DNA of 64,000 nucleotides. Source: a virus. Position 1 is the stretch's first letter, and the number at the start of each line of letters is the position of its first letter. The position numbers and the translations under genes are program-made. The notes below the pieces were generated by a model, which saw only the letters and a list, made by a program, of their open reading frames with translations, was not told the origin of the DNA and searched no databases. The DNA lies in the IMG/VR virus record IMGVR_UViG_3300007517_000007, positions 1 to 64,000 of that record, one strand, 5' to 3'. Of this stretch, positions 23,460 to 30,230 are shown in pieces.

Positions 23460-24113
23460 TCAGCGTTGTGATGTCCAAGCCTCGACGAGACGTTCGACGT
23501 GCGCCGCTGCGAGCACGGTTGGTTCGCCGAGATGTTCAACGGTGAGTTCCCAGCCGATCGGTTCGTCGTTGCGGCGGTACTCGGTAAGGGTCACGTCCAG
23601 CCCTGACCGGTACGCCCACTCGATGCCGTCGAACCACATGACGCAGGCGTCTTCGGACTCGAAACTGAGCCGGGCGCGCATGGCGTAGAGGTCGGTCGGG
23701 ATGATCGACCGGCGTCGTCGGTAGTCGTCGGCGTCAGCGTTCAGTTCCCAACGGAGTGCTTCGAGGGCTTCGGTCTGGTCGGTGTCGTCGACGATGATCA
23801 GGTCGACGTTGTCGTCGACTGCGGCTTCGATGATGCCGCAGGCGTCGGCAGGTCCGCCGTCGAGCACGAGCGGGATGGCACGCGGCGAGTTGTACCAGAT
23901 GCCGTCGATCATCAACACCGGGCACGCTGCGAGGGTGTCGCAGTCCCACACCCGCAGGTACGCGATGTCAACGGTGAGGTGCGGCAGCAGGTGAGCGACG
24001 CGTCGACGTGACTGTTCGGACCATTCCCACCGGTGGTACACCGACGGTGCGCGCAGGGTCATCGACGCCCACTCGTATCGGTCGCTCACGAAGCGGACGG
24101 CTTCCACCTTCAT
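23460..24113 (-). CDS. Hypothetical protein
   Basis: 217 residues starting MKVEAVRFVSDRYEWASMTL. Several aromatic and acidic segments (YHRWEWSEQSRRRVAHLLPH, VDIAYLRVWDCDTLAACPVL, VDDNVDLIIVDDTDQTEALE). No known catalytic motif; Asp-rich segments in the middle are notable. The start at 24113 lies 8 nt after CACACT, so it is probably leaderless. I discounted the longer ORF to 24650 because it would run through the hairpin and promoter. Confidence 0.62.
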   Translation of the reverse strand: MKVEAVRFVSDRYEWASMTLRAPSVYHRWEWSEQSRRRVAHLLPHLTVDIAYLRVWDCDTLAACPVLMIDGIWYNSPRAIPLVLDGGPADACGIIEAAVDDNVDLIIVDDTDQTEALEALRWELNADADDYRRRRSIIPTDLYAMRARLSFESEDACVMWFDGIEWAYRSGLDVTLTEYRRNDEPIGWELTVEHLGEPTVLAAAHVERLVEAWTSQR

Positions 24114-24121
24114 TGACCGAA

Positions 24122-24142
24122 AGTGTGCCACAGACGCGCAAC
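24122..24142 (-). promoter_or_regulatory. Motif P variant promoter for 23460-24113
   Basis: The minus strand has GTTGCGC, 8 nt, CACACT, then 8 nt to the ATG. The same GTTGCGC core and 21-nt total length occur at 44261-44281. Confidence 0.55.
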
Positions 24143-24233
24143 GGCCGAGACTCCCCTGGAGGAATCTCGGCCTGCGCCACCGGCCGGGCAATGGTCGGAT
24201 CGCCGTAACCGGTGGACCGGAAGGAACCGGACT
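24143..24233 (-). ncRNA. Second candidate small RNA with hairpin end
   Basis: Motif P at 24240-24259 (TACAGT) points into about 90 nt without a gene. The segment ends in a hairpin (24143-24172) with a perfect 8-bp stem GGCCGAGA/TCTCGGCC enclosing TTCCTCCAGGGGAG. The loop carries CCTCC, which could pair with ribosome sites, and 9 nt complementary to the first candidate RNA at 18587-18712. An inner CTCC/GGAG pairing may hide part of the loop. A second stem-like repeat (CCGGTTCCTTCCGGTCCACC) lies upstream. Alternative: an intergenic attenuator or long leader. Confidence 0.45.
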
Positions 24234-24239
24234 AAGCCC

Positions 24240-24259
24240 ACTGTACCCGATGGTGCGAC
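24240..24259 (-). promoter_or_regulatory. Motif P promoter without following gene
   Basis: The minus strand reads GTCGCACCATCGGGTACAGT, shortly after the stop of 24266-24541. It opens into the gene-free stretch 24143-24233. Confidence 0.66.
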
Positions 24260-24265
24260 ACAGAC

Positions 24266-24541
24266 CTACCCGGCCTGCGACAGCGGAGGCACAGCTCGCA
24301 GGTGCCGGGACGCGCGCGCTTGTCTGAGCTGGAGCGGTGTCTGCCCGGACGCCGCCAGGATGTTGTCGACGAGAGATCGCGCACCGGGCTTCGCAGCGAA
24401 CCAGGGTCGAGCGTCGGCAACATCGACGACAGGGCATCCCTGCTGCAATAGCCACGGCGCAACGCCGATAGCACGCAGCGTCGACGCTCCCTGCGGGCAT
24501 GCCATCGCGTGGTGTCTTCCAGCACAGAGCGCACAGATCAT
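24266..24541 (-). CDS. Small Cys/His-rich protein
   Basis: 91 residues starting MICALCAGRHHAMACPQGAS. An N-terminal CALC...C zinc-like site with adjacent histidines is followed by a helix pair (GVAPWLLQQGCPVVDVADAR). The ATG overlaps the stop of 24538-24885 as ATGA, which decides this frame over the overlapping ORF at 24232-24534. No function can be assigned. Confidence 0.6.
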   Translation of the reverse strand: MICALCAGRHHAMACPQGASTLRAIGVAPWLLQQGCPVVDVADARPWFAAKPGARSLVDNILAASGQTPLQLRQARASRHLRAVPPLSQAG

Positions 24542-24885
24542 GCTGGTGACTGGGCTTCCTTGATCGCCCAGGTCGGCAGATCACCCAGAGGTACGGTCTG
24601 CCCGGCAAGCGAGTGTGTGCAGTCGCTGAGGAACTCGAACACACCGGCACGCAGGAACGAGTGGCACACGGTGTCGTCGGTGCGGGTGAGGATCGACGGT
24701 GAAAGCGTCGGCGCGTCGAGGTTGCCGTCCCATTCCCACGAAGGTGTCTTGACCGCCGAGTTGACCGGCAGCATGTGGATGCCGTCGCCGCCGCGTTCGG
24801 CGCACCCAGGGCAGCAGAACATCAACGCCTCGTAGTGCACGCCGTGATCGGCGACGAAACGGATACACGACTTCGGGTTGATCAT
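24538..24885 (-). CDS. DUF6527-like protein
   Basis: 115 residues starting MINPKSCIRFVADHGVHYEA. Carries the series FCCPGCAERGGDGIHMLPVN, PSWEWDGNLDAPTLSPSILT, VCHSFLRAGVFEFLSDCTHS and LAGQTVPLGDLP, matching a family found in many phages (often mis-annotated as ammonia monooxygenase; DUF6527). Conserved Cys, Trp and His residues suggest metal binding, but no activity is known. The start overlaps the upstream stop as ATGA; the longer ORF to 24987 is not needed. Confidence 0.82.
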   Translation of the reverse strand: MINPKSCIRFVADHGVHYEALMFCCPGCAERGGDGIHMLPVNSAVKTPSWEWDGNLDAPTLSPSILTRTDDTVCHSFLRAGVFEFLSDCTHSLAGQTVPLGDLPTWAIKEAQSPA

Positions 24886-25907
24886 GTGGTTCTCCAGACG
24901 CACTCGGTGCCGATGTCCTCGATCGCGCCGGTCTCGACGCCCTGGCATCGCTCGACGCACGGATCCGGGACGCCGCAGAGTACACACGGGTGACGGGCTT
25001 CGCGTGGCGCAGCTGTCTCAACGTCGAAGTCGAGGTAGTCGCCGCGTCGCAGCCACGTCGACGGGTGCGGGATGTACCGCTGCCACTGGTCGTCACCCTG
25101 GTGCTCGCGCCGTGTCCGTTCTGCGATGTCGGCCGACGCACCGACGAGGACGTCGACGTTCGGGAGATGCCCGAGCATCACACGCCACGCAGTGACAGCG
25201 TCCAGCTTCGCGAGTTTCCGCGGCCATGACTTCCACCACTCGTCGAAGTCGTCGACGCGTTCGAGCGGTGTGAGCGGTTCGGGTGGCTGAGATCGACGCG
25301 CCTTGCGGCCCCCGCTCTTTGCGGGGGTTTGGGGGTTTTCTCTCTGTTGTTCTCTCTGTTCTTCTATGTGGTCGTGTGACGACCGGTTACTGGTCGTGTG
25401 ACGACCAGTAACTGGTCGTGTGACGACTGGTCGTGTGGCGACCAGTGGAGAACCTGTGGGGATTGTGGATATGTCAGACGGGGTTTCCCACACGGCGAAA
25501 TCGAACTCGATCACCCACCGCTTGCCCGGTTCGTCGCGACTCAGAACGACCATGCCAACGGCGACGAGATGGGCGATGGCCTTCGACACGGTCGACGCCG
25601 CGATCCCTGTCCGCTCGGCGATCATGTTGCGCGACACGTACGCCTCGCGCCAGTTGTCGGCGTGTGAGGCCAACCACCCGGCGACGCGTAGCTCGAACGG
25701 GTTGAGTGTCTGATCCTCCCACCGCCAGTTCGGGACGACGGTGTGTCCCTGCCGTTTGTTCTTCGATCGGATCCCGGTCACGATCGGGTTTGCACGTCTG
25801 GAGCACACGCGTGTAGTTTCATTTCCACTTCCTGTTTGGAGACGGGTTCGGATTGAACGGGGCACGATTGACGTCGTGTCCCGTTCACGTTTTCGGTCGC
25901 TTACCAT
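24882..25907 (-). CDS. Replication initiator with winged helix and embedded iterons
   Basis: Up to 341 residues; the true start may be 25907 or one of the downstream GTGs (25811 or nearby), since no start has a good ribosome site. Winged-helix N-terminal domain: HTVVPNWRWEDQTLNPFELR, VAGWLASHADNWREAYVSRN, ERTGIAASTVSKAIAHLVAV. The C-terminal half has the initiator/helicase-loader signature DEWWKSWPRKLAKLDAVTAW, then YIPHPSTWLRRGDYLDF, typical of phage replication proteins. A CxxC pair (HPCVLCGVPDPCVERCQG) near the end may be a zinc site. Four iterons and a DnaA box lie in the linker codons, so the origin lies inside its own initiator gene, as in lambda O. Confidence 0.75.
   Translation of the reverse strand: MVSDRKRERDTTSIVPRSIRTRLQTGSGNETTRVCSRRANPIVTGIRSKNKRQGHTVVPNWRWEDQTLNPFELRVAGWLASHADNWREAYVSRNMIAERTGIAASTVSKAIAHLVAVGMVVLSRDEPGKRWVIEFDFAVWETPSDISTIPTGSPLVATRPVVTRPVTGRHTTSNRSSHDHIEEQREQQRENPQTPAKSGGRKARRSQPPEPLTPLERVDDFDEWWKSWPRKLAKLDAVTAWRVMLGHLPNVDVLVGASADIAERTRREHQGDDQWQRYIPHPSTWLRRGDYLDFDVETAAPREARHPCVLCGVPDPCVERCQGVETGAIEDIGTECVWRTT
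25326..25472. other. Predicted replication origin inside initiator gene
   Basis: Four repeats of TGGTCGTGTGACGACC begin at 25369, 25391, 25413 and 25428 (spacings 22, 22 and 15). The unit contains GGTCGT/ACGACC, a 6-bp inverted repeat, so each is a possible dimer-binding site. A pyrimidine-rich, relatively AT-rich tract lies alongside (25326-25366), and TGTGGATAT at 25464-25472 is an 8/9 DnaA-box match. The arrangement of iterons, unwinding tract and DnaA box is typical of phage and plasmid origins. Confidence 0.65.
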
Positions 25908-25946
25908 CCCACACGGAACGACATCCTCACAACTTCCGGTTTCGTT

Positions 25947-25966
25947 GTCCGACAGCGTGGTACGTT
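25947..25966 (+). promoter_or_regulatory. Motif P promoter, leaderless, plus strand
   Basis: The plus strand reads GTCCGACAGCGTGGTACGTT, with the ATG at 25973 6 nt downstream. This shows that the motif works in both genome orientations. Confidence 0.68.
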
Positions 25967-25972
25967 CGTGCG

Positions 25973-26167
25973 ATGGGAACCCGACAGATTCACCCGAAGT
26001 GGGTAGAAATCGAAGCGATCACCATGCCCGACGGGAAGCGCGCGTCGATCATGCGGTTCCCGACATCCACCGACGAGCACGTCGAAATCGTCATGTCCCT
26101 CGCGACGCTCGGCAAGCTCACGGCCGAAGCCGACGCCATTCGCGAGACCGCAATGGCATGGGGATGA
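25973..26167 (+). CDS. Small hypothetical protein
   Basis: 64 residues: MGTRQIHPKWVEIEAITMPD..., a short beta region then a C-terminal helix (MSLATLGKLTAEADAIRETA). It begins the four-gene plus-strand island 25973-27201, divergent from the replication initiator. The ATG position 6 nt after TACGTT decides the start. No family recognised. Confidence 0.65.
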   Translation: MGTRQIHPKWVEIEAITMPDGKRASIMRFPTSTDEHVEIVMSLATLGKLTAEADAIRETAMAWG

Positions 26168-26346
26168 CCGCCAGCCAGCGCTTCGGTAAGTGGCTCGTGT
26201 TCACGCGCCCTGACGGCCAATTCGACCATGCCCGCCACGACGACACGTCTGTCTTCATTGCGTGGACACTCGACGACTTCGTCGTGGCCGACCCGGATGC
26301 GGCCGCAGAGTACGATCTCCTCACCGAATCCGCTGACGCGCCATGA
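26164..26346 (+). CDS. Small hypothetical protein
   Basis: 60 residues starting MTASQRFGKWLVFTRPDGQF. Two overlaps of the ATGA type bind it to its neighbours (26164 and 26343), indicating one translationally coupled operon. The sequence is compact alpha/beta with aromatic residues (FIAWTLDDFVVADPDAAAEY) and no motif. Confidence 0.6.
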   Translation: MTASQRFGKWLVFTRPDGQFDHARHDDTSVFIAWTLDDFVVADPDAAAEYDLLTESADAP

Positions 26347-26915
26347 CCCACACGTTCCAGAGCATTATCGACATCGTGAGGCAGTCACCGGCGGGCCAGA
26401 TCCAACCAGCGTCACCACCCAACCGTCAACTTTCACGAACGGAGACCAACATGATCATCCAAGTCCACGGGCAAAGCCAGGACAAGCCCACACTGATCGG
26501 TGAGCAGAACGGGGCCGACGCCATTCAGGTGTACGCCACCGGCCTCTACGAAGGTGTCGTGATGGGCGAGCTTCGATGGGTGACCGGCACCGGCGTCGAG
26601 GCAGGCCTCGAATGCGGTGTCATCGTCGAAGTCGAGTCAATGACCGACGATTCGCGTGAACACGTCGACGCCGCCGCCGAGCATGACCGGGCAGCAGCAC
26701 AGGACCACATCACCGAACCTGTCTCCGGTGCCTTCGAGCAGCGCTCACCGCTGCCGGAAGTGACCGACGTCGACCGGTCCCTCGCTGGCATGTCGAAATC
26801 CGAACTCGCCGACATCGCCCGCACCGTCGAACTTCCCGGCCGGTCGGCGATGGACAAGTCGGAGCTGTACGAACACCTCCGCCAGCACCCCGAAGTCGGT
26901 GCTCACCTCACCTGA
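26343..26915 (+). CDS. Hypothetical protein with C-terminal Rho-N-like motif
   Basis: 190 residues. The middle (about 40-105) is a beta-rich region with VYATGLYEGVVMGELRWVTG. The last 45 residues contain MSKSELADIARTVELPGRSA then MDKSELYEHLRQHP, a Rho-N/SAP-type helix-extended-loop-helix like the NIPGRSRMNKPAL segment of the MuF protein. Such modules bind nucleic acid or proteins. A downstream ATG (residue 37) preceded by GGAGACC at about 26440 is an alternative start. Confidence 0.62.
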   Translation: MTHTFQSIIDIVRQSPAGQIQPASPPNRQLSRTETNMIIQVHGQSQDKPTLIGEQNGADAIQVYATGLYEGVVMGELRWVTGTGVEAGLECGVIVEVESMTDDSREHVDAAAEHDRAAAQDHITEPVSGAFEQRSPLPEVTDVDRSLAGMSKSELADIARTVELPGRSAMDKSELYEHLRQHPEVGAHLT

Positions 26916-26922
26916 CCCGCTC

Positions 26923-27201
26923 ATGGATCTGGTTCTCGTGGCGTTGGATCGCTGCCCGACGTGCGGGAACCAGATCGTGGAAACCGTATGGGCCGAACCG
27001 GCCCTGTTCTTCCACGGCGGCTACGGCGCTACCACAGAGTTCCGGGTTCGTCGATGCCCGGCGTGTCGGTGGTCTCTGCCACGAGACGAAGCGACGACGA
27101 ACCCCCGGTCGGGGCTCCGCACCACGCGCAACGTCCCGACGGGGCCAGCGAATGCGAGCAGTTCGGTTCGCCCTTCGGGGCGTGACCGGCGCAGTAGCTG
27201 A
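26923..27201 (+). CDS. Small zinc-ribbon protein overlapping a convergent gene
   Basis: 92 residues: MDLVLVALDRCPTCGNQIVE ... RRCPACRWSLPRDEA, two CPxC pairs that make a zinc ribbon in the first 55 residues. The remaining 40 residues are Ser/Arg-rich and overlap the convergent gene 27029-27271, so this tail may be shaped by the other strand. The function is unknown. It starts 7 nt after the stop of 26343-26915. Confidence 0.55.
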   Translation: MDLVLVALDRCPTCGNQIVETVWAEPALFFHGGYGATTEFRVRRCPACRWSLPRDEATTNPRSGLRTTRNVPTGPANASSSVRPSGRDRRSS

Positions 27202-27271
27202 CACCCATCGCGTACACTGTCGCCTCTTGCGTGCACCGGGCCTTGCTGTCCGACACCCAACCGCAGATCAC
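27029..27271 (-). CDS. Small zinc-knuckle protein, overlaps convergent gene
   Basis: 80 residues from a GTG overlapping the previous stop (GTGA). MICGWVSDSKARCTQEATVY then SYCAGHAP gives C...C...CxxH, and a CAWCGAPTGG pair follows. The coupled start and metal-site residues support a real gene. It overlaps the plus-strand zinc-ribbon gene for 173 nt. Confidence 0.58.
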   Translation of the reverse strand: MICGWVSDSKARCTQEATVYAMGVSYCAGHAPKGEPNCSHSLAPSGRCAWCGAPTGGSSSLRLVAETTDTPGIDEPGTLW

Positions 27272-27879
27272 TCAGCGGCCCGGCGCGCCTCGTCCTCAGC
27301 AGCAGCGACGACACTGGCGGCGAGCATCACCCGGTGAACCTCAAGGATCTCACCGATCGCGTTGTTCAGCTCGACCCTCGACGGTGACTCCACTCGACGG
27401 ATCGTGGCCTGCGGCACACGGAACGACGTCGTCGACTCCGGTTGCGTGTCGTCGGGTTGCGGCTCCACGTTGAACGACACCTCGTACAACGACGGCCACC
27501 GACCCTCCTGCGCCATCGTCAGCTGCGACGCGTACATCAACGCCTCACCCCGCTCCGACGTCACATACACCGACTCGGGATCCGAGTTCAGCAACGGCCT
27601 TCGACCGGTCACCGACGGCGGCAGGATCAGATCACCACGCTTCCATCCGGACGGACCGGCATGCCACCACCGCAACGGGGACTGCAACCACCAGGGCATC
27701 GCGTTCGTGCCGTCGGTTCGTTCCATGAACACACCCATGACCTCACGGACGGCGTCGCGTGGATCGGTCCCAGCGACGAACTTGCCGGTCACCCGATCAT
27801 GAGCGAACGGTGCCGTTCGCTTCGGTTCCGTCAGCTCGATGAACGACTCGCTGTCCTGGCCGTCAGGCTGGTCGCTCAT
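27268..27879 (-). CDS. Hypothetical protein
   Basis: 203 residues starting MSDQPDGQDSESFIELTEPK. The central part has Trp-rich segments (MPWWLQSPLRWWHAGPSGWK) and the C-terminus is a long helix (NNAIGEILEVHRVMLAASVV) ending in charged residues. The start overlaps the Gam-like gene's stop as TGATG, so it is likely a partner in that operon. No known family. Confidence 0.65.
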   Translation of the reverse strand: MSDQPDGQDSESFIELTEPKRTAPFAHDRVTGKFVAGTDPRDAVREVMGVFMERTDGTNAMPWWLQSPLRWWHAGPSGWKRGDLILPPSVTGRRPLLNSDPESVYVTSERGEALMYASQLTMAQEGRWPSLYEVSFNVEPQPDDTQPESTTSFRVPQATIRRVESPSRVELNNAIGEILEVHRVMLAASVVAAAEDEARRAAE

Positions 27880-28604
27880 CACAGCTTCACCTTGAAGTTG
27901 CGGCCGGAGCCTTGCGTCCCGTTCGGGATCCACGACACACCGAACAGGACGTCCCCCTCGACGAGTTCGAGGTCCATCTCCGTCTCGACGCCTTCCTCAG
28001 TCCAGAACCACACACCGACCTGGTCGCGCTCGAACTCCCACGGCCAGCCCTTCGACTCGTCGACGATGGAGAACTCGACGTCCCCATCAGGAAGCGGCTT
28101 CGACACCATGCGTTGCAGATGCCCGGCCTTGACCCGGGCGTCGATCCACGCCCGCAGTTTCTTCATGTCGACTTGCGGTCGCATCTCCACCGCGGAAGGG
28201 TGAACCTTGCTCAACCATTCAGCGACGTCAGCGTCGGTCTTGTCGATCGTGACGACAACCGGACGCGACGTGATGTCACCGTTCGGTACCCGGTGCCCGA
28301 GTTCACCGAACCCGAGGAACGCCTGCACCGCGAAGTCCTCGACGCTGGACCTCAGCCGGGAGATCCGGCGTTCGGTCGGCCCGACCGCTTCGGCCCGACG
28401 CCGATTCAATCGGGACAGCTCAGCGTTGTGGAGAGCGTCGTAGGCGTCCACAGTGTGCTGCAACCGGTACCAACGGCCAAGGATGCCGTTCACGCGCTCC
28501 AGAGACGTCAGCGGGGGCCGTGGGGGCCGATCCGGGGCAGGTTCCGGGGCGTCGGCGTCGGCATGCGGGGGGATCTCGTCGATCATGTTCGGATGAGCGG
28601 TCAT
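27879..28604 (-). CDS. Gam-like nuclease-inhibitor/end-binding protein
   Basis: 241 residues starting MTAHPNMIDEIPPHADADAP. A Mu-Gam-like layout: a long N-terminal coiled helix pair (LTSLERVNGILGRWYRLQHT ... NRRRAEAVGPTERRISRLRS), then beta strands (FGELGHRVPNGDITSRPVVV). A middle helical part (VAEWLSKVHPSAVEMRPQVD) and a C-terminal DUF-like portion follow. Mu Gam binds double-strand ends and protects phage DNA from host RecBCD/AddAB-type nucleases. The promoter at 28611-28630 places this ATG 6 nt past GACACT, so it should be leaderless. Assignment by the coiled-helix pattern; moderate. Confidence 0.65.
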   Translation of the reverse strand: MTAHPNMIDEIPPHADADAPEPAPDRPPRPPLTSLERVNGILGRWYRLQHTVDAYDALHNAELSRLNRRRAEAVGPTERRISRLRSSVEDFAVQAFLGFGELGHRVPNGDITSRPVVVTIDKTDADVAEWLSKVHPSAVEMRPQVDMKKLRAWIDARVKAGHLQRMVSKPLPDGDVEFSIVDESKGWPWEFERDQVGVWFWTEEGVETEMDLELVEGDVLFGVSWIPNGTQGSGRNFKVKL

Positions 28605-28610
28605 CTTCAC

Positions 28611-28630
28611 AGTGTCGCACACGGTCCGAC
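28611..28630 (-). promoter_or_regulatory. Motif P promoter, leaderless, for Gam-like operon
   Basis: The minus strand reads GTCGGACCGTGTGCGACACT, with the ATG 6 nt past the hexamer. It starts just after the stop of 28635-28895. Confidence 0.74.
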
Positions 28631-28634
28631 AGTC

Positions 28635-28895
28635 TTAGGCGGCGACCATGCGGATCATGCCACCGCAATTCTTTGCTGCTTTCGCTGCGTCACCCGGATC
28701 GTTGTGCGGGCTGCCGACCTGGACGCCGTCGACGAACACCGCGAACGCCGCCGCGACGTTCGAGGTCTCTGCCCGAGTCCGGATCTGCGAACCCGGATGG
28801 ACGTCACGTAGCTGCTCGGCTTCGACCCGGTCGGTCACGGACGCGACAACGACACCGTCCGACGCAATGTCGTACACGGTGGTGTTGACCTGCAC
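28635..28895 (-). CDS. Small hypothetical protein
   Basis: 86 residues, MQVNTTVYDIASDGVVVASV..., alternating beta/alpha with AAAFAVFVDGVQVGSPHNDP. No motif. It lies between the membrane-protein cassette and the Gam operon. Confidence 0.55.
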   Translation of the reverse strand: MQVNTTVYDIASDGVVVASVTDRVEAEQLRDVHPGSQIRTRAETSNVAAAFAVFVDGVQVGSPHNDPGDAAKAAKNCGGMIRMVAA

Positions 28896-28942
28896 GGTGG
28901 TGGCCCGACTGGCCGACCTGGTCCTGTCGCCTCAACCCATCG

Positions 28943-29314
28943 TCACTCCCCGAGGCGGCGCTGCATGTCGGCGATCGTGATTTCGTGGAGGTCGATCGTC
29001 TTTTCGCACGCACGAATCCGCGTGTCCGATTCGCGTTCGTACTTCAACAACTCGCGCCCTGCGGCGCTGATCTTGTCGTCCTTTGCGATCGCTTCCTTTT
29101 CGAGGTCGTCGATGCGGAGTCTCAGCTTGTTGTTCTCGTCGATGTAGAAGTTCGTGAACTCCCGCTGAAACTTGATCATCCACCGGACGATGAAGATGAG
29201 CCCGATGACACCGGACGTCGCCAGGAGGCCGACCGCCGGGAGGTTGACGTCGGTGATCGTGTCTGTCAGCGAGTTGTCGACCTGACCGATCAGCCATTCG
29301 AGTGAGGCGATCAC
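28943..29314 (-). CDS. Membrane protein with coiled coil (holin/lysis candidate)
   Basis: 123 residues from a GTG that overlaps the upstream stop as GTGA. One clear transmembrane helix (LPAVGLLATSGVIGLIFIV, about 27-45), then a basic patch, and a long charged coiled coil (NKLRLRIDDLEKEAIAKDDK through CEKTIDLHEITIADMQRRL). Size and topology fit a holin-like or spanin-like lysis protein, or a membrane-anchored exclusion factor. It is the last of three consecutive membrane proteins. Confidence 0.55.
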   Translation of the reverse strand: MIASLEWLIGQVDNSLTDTITDVNLPAVGLLATSGVIGLIFIVRWMIKFQREFTNFYIDENNKLRLRIDDLEKEAIAKDDKISAAGRELLKYERESDTRIRACEKTIDLHEITIADMQRRLGE

Positions 29315-29757
29315 CTGGGGCCCCAGACCTGCACATCTGCCGCCCGGCGCGAGATGGCGACCAGGTTCAAGAACCCGAAGACGAGCGCCGTGGCTGCGAT
29401 CAGCACCCATATCGACGAAACGGTGGCCTGCTCACGAGCGTCGTACACCTCAGCGCCGAACATGGCGATCTCGACCGCTCGCATTACGAGCCCGACGGAG
29501 AGCAGGGCCGAGCACCAGATCGTGACTCGACCCGACCACGGATGCGTCAACCACACGAGCGCGACGATACCGAGCACTACGAACGGGACCGCTTTCATCG
29601 GGTCGTTCAGCAGGATCTCGTTGGCGACCACAGCGTTCCAGAACATGACCGCAGCCAGGAGAGCCAGCCACACTCTGAGCGCCAGACTGACCCGCTTCAA
29701 CGGGTGATGCGACGGCAACTGCGAATTGTGTGTGACCTCGTGAACCTTGCTCATCAC
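29311..29757 (-). CDS. Multi-span membrane protein (lysis candidate)
   Basis: 148 residues; start GTG 29757 or ATG 29754. Four predicted transmembrane segments: WLALLAAVMFWNAVVANEIL, AVPFVVLGIVALVWLTH, IWCSALLSVGLVMRAVEIAM, and IWVLIAATALVFGFLNLVAI. Charged ends on both sides. It resembles holin families with several spans, but no specific one is recognised. It overlaps both neighbours. Confidence 0.55.
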   Translation of the reverse strand: MMSKVHEVTHNSQLPSHHPLKRVSLALRVWLALLAAVMFWNAVVANEILLNDPMKAVPFVVLGIVALVWLTHPWSGRVTIWCSALLSVGLVMRAVEIAMFGAEVYDAREQATVSSIWVLIAATALVFGFLNLVAISRRAADVQVWGPR

Positions 29758-30179
29758 TCGTCGTTCGTCGGTTCGACCAGGCAGGTCGCAACCGCCTGTT
29801 CGCGTTCTGTGGCGGCGGCTTCAAGCACGACGGTCAGGTCGACCAGTTCTGCGGCCACCTGTTCGAGCGACTCGGCGCGTGACAGCAGGATGAGCCCTTC
29901 GGCGATCTTGGCTTGCAGCCGACCCTGTGCAATGGCGTGCTCGTTGACCACGATGGATCGGCAGGTCAGCTCGGTCCGAAGGGCAGCGTTTTCGACGCTT
30001 GCGTTGTCAGCATCTTTCTGCGCCGATGAGGCAAGACCGACTACCAGAGTGAACGACAGCACCATGACCAGGACCACCACAGCCAGTGACGCAGTAGCAA
30101 GCGACAGCGATCGTTGCGACAATCTGCGGACCGACTCGTTCTCAGCCAGTTGCTCGGACGTTTGCAGCTGGTCGCCCAT
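29754..30179 (-). CDS. Single-span membrane protein with coiled coil
   Basis: 141 residues starting MGDQLQTSEQLAENESVRRL. One transmembrane helix (ATASLAVVVLVMVLSFTLVV) near residue 40 is followed by a long acidic/Ala-rich helix (DADNASVENAALRTELTC then AEGLILLSRAESLEQVAAEL). The topology (short cytoplasmic head, one span, long helical domain) resembles Rz-type spanins or phage anti-holins. With the two following genes it forms a likely lysis cassette, though the endolysin is 20 kb away. The ATG is 6 nt past TAGCAT. Confidence 0.55.
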   Translation of the reverse strand: MGDQLQTSEQLAENESVRRLSQRSLSLATASLAVVVLVMVLSFTLVVGLASSAQKDADNASVENAALRTELTCRSIVVNEHAIAQGRLQAKIAEGLILLSRAESLEQVAAELVDLTVVLEAAATEREQAVATCLVEPTNDE

Positions 30180-30185
30180 GACGGC

Positions 30186-30204
30186 ATGCTACTGCTCGAC
30201 GGAC
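30186..30204 (-). promoter_or_regulatory. Candidate motif P promoter for membrane-protein cassette
   Basis: The minus strand reads GTCCGTCGAGCAGTAGCAT (19 nt), with the ATG 6 nt past TAGCAT. One nt shorter than the common spacing. Confidence 0.55.
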
Positions 30205-30230
30205 GCGCGAGGTGGTCATGGGCCTGATTG

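Noticed and set aside
25369-25445. Four short regular repeats that might be a CRISPR array
   Set aside because: Repeats are 15-22 bp apart with no spacers, and lie inside a coding sequence next to a DnaA box; iterons explain them.
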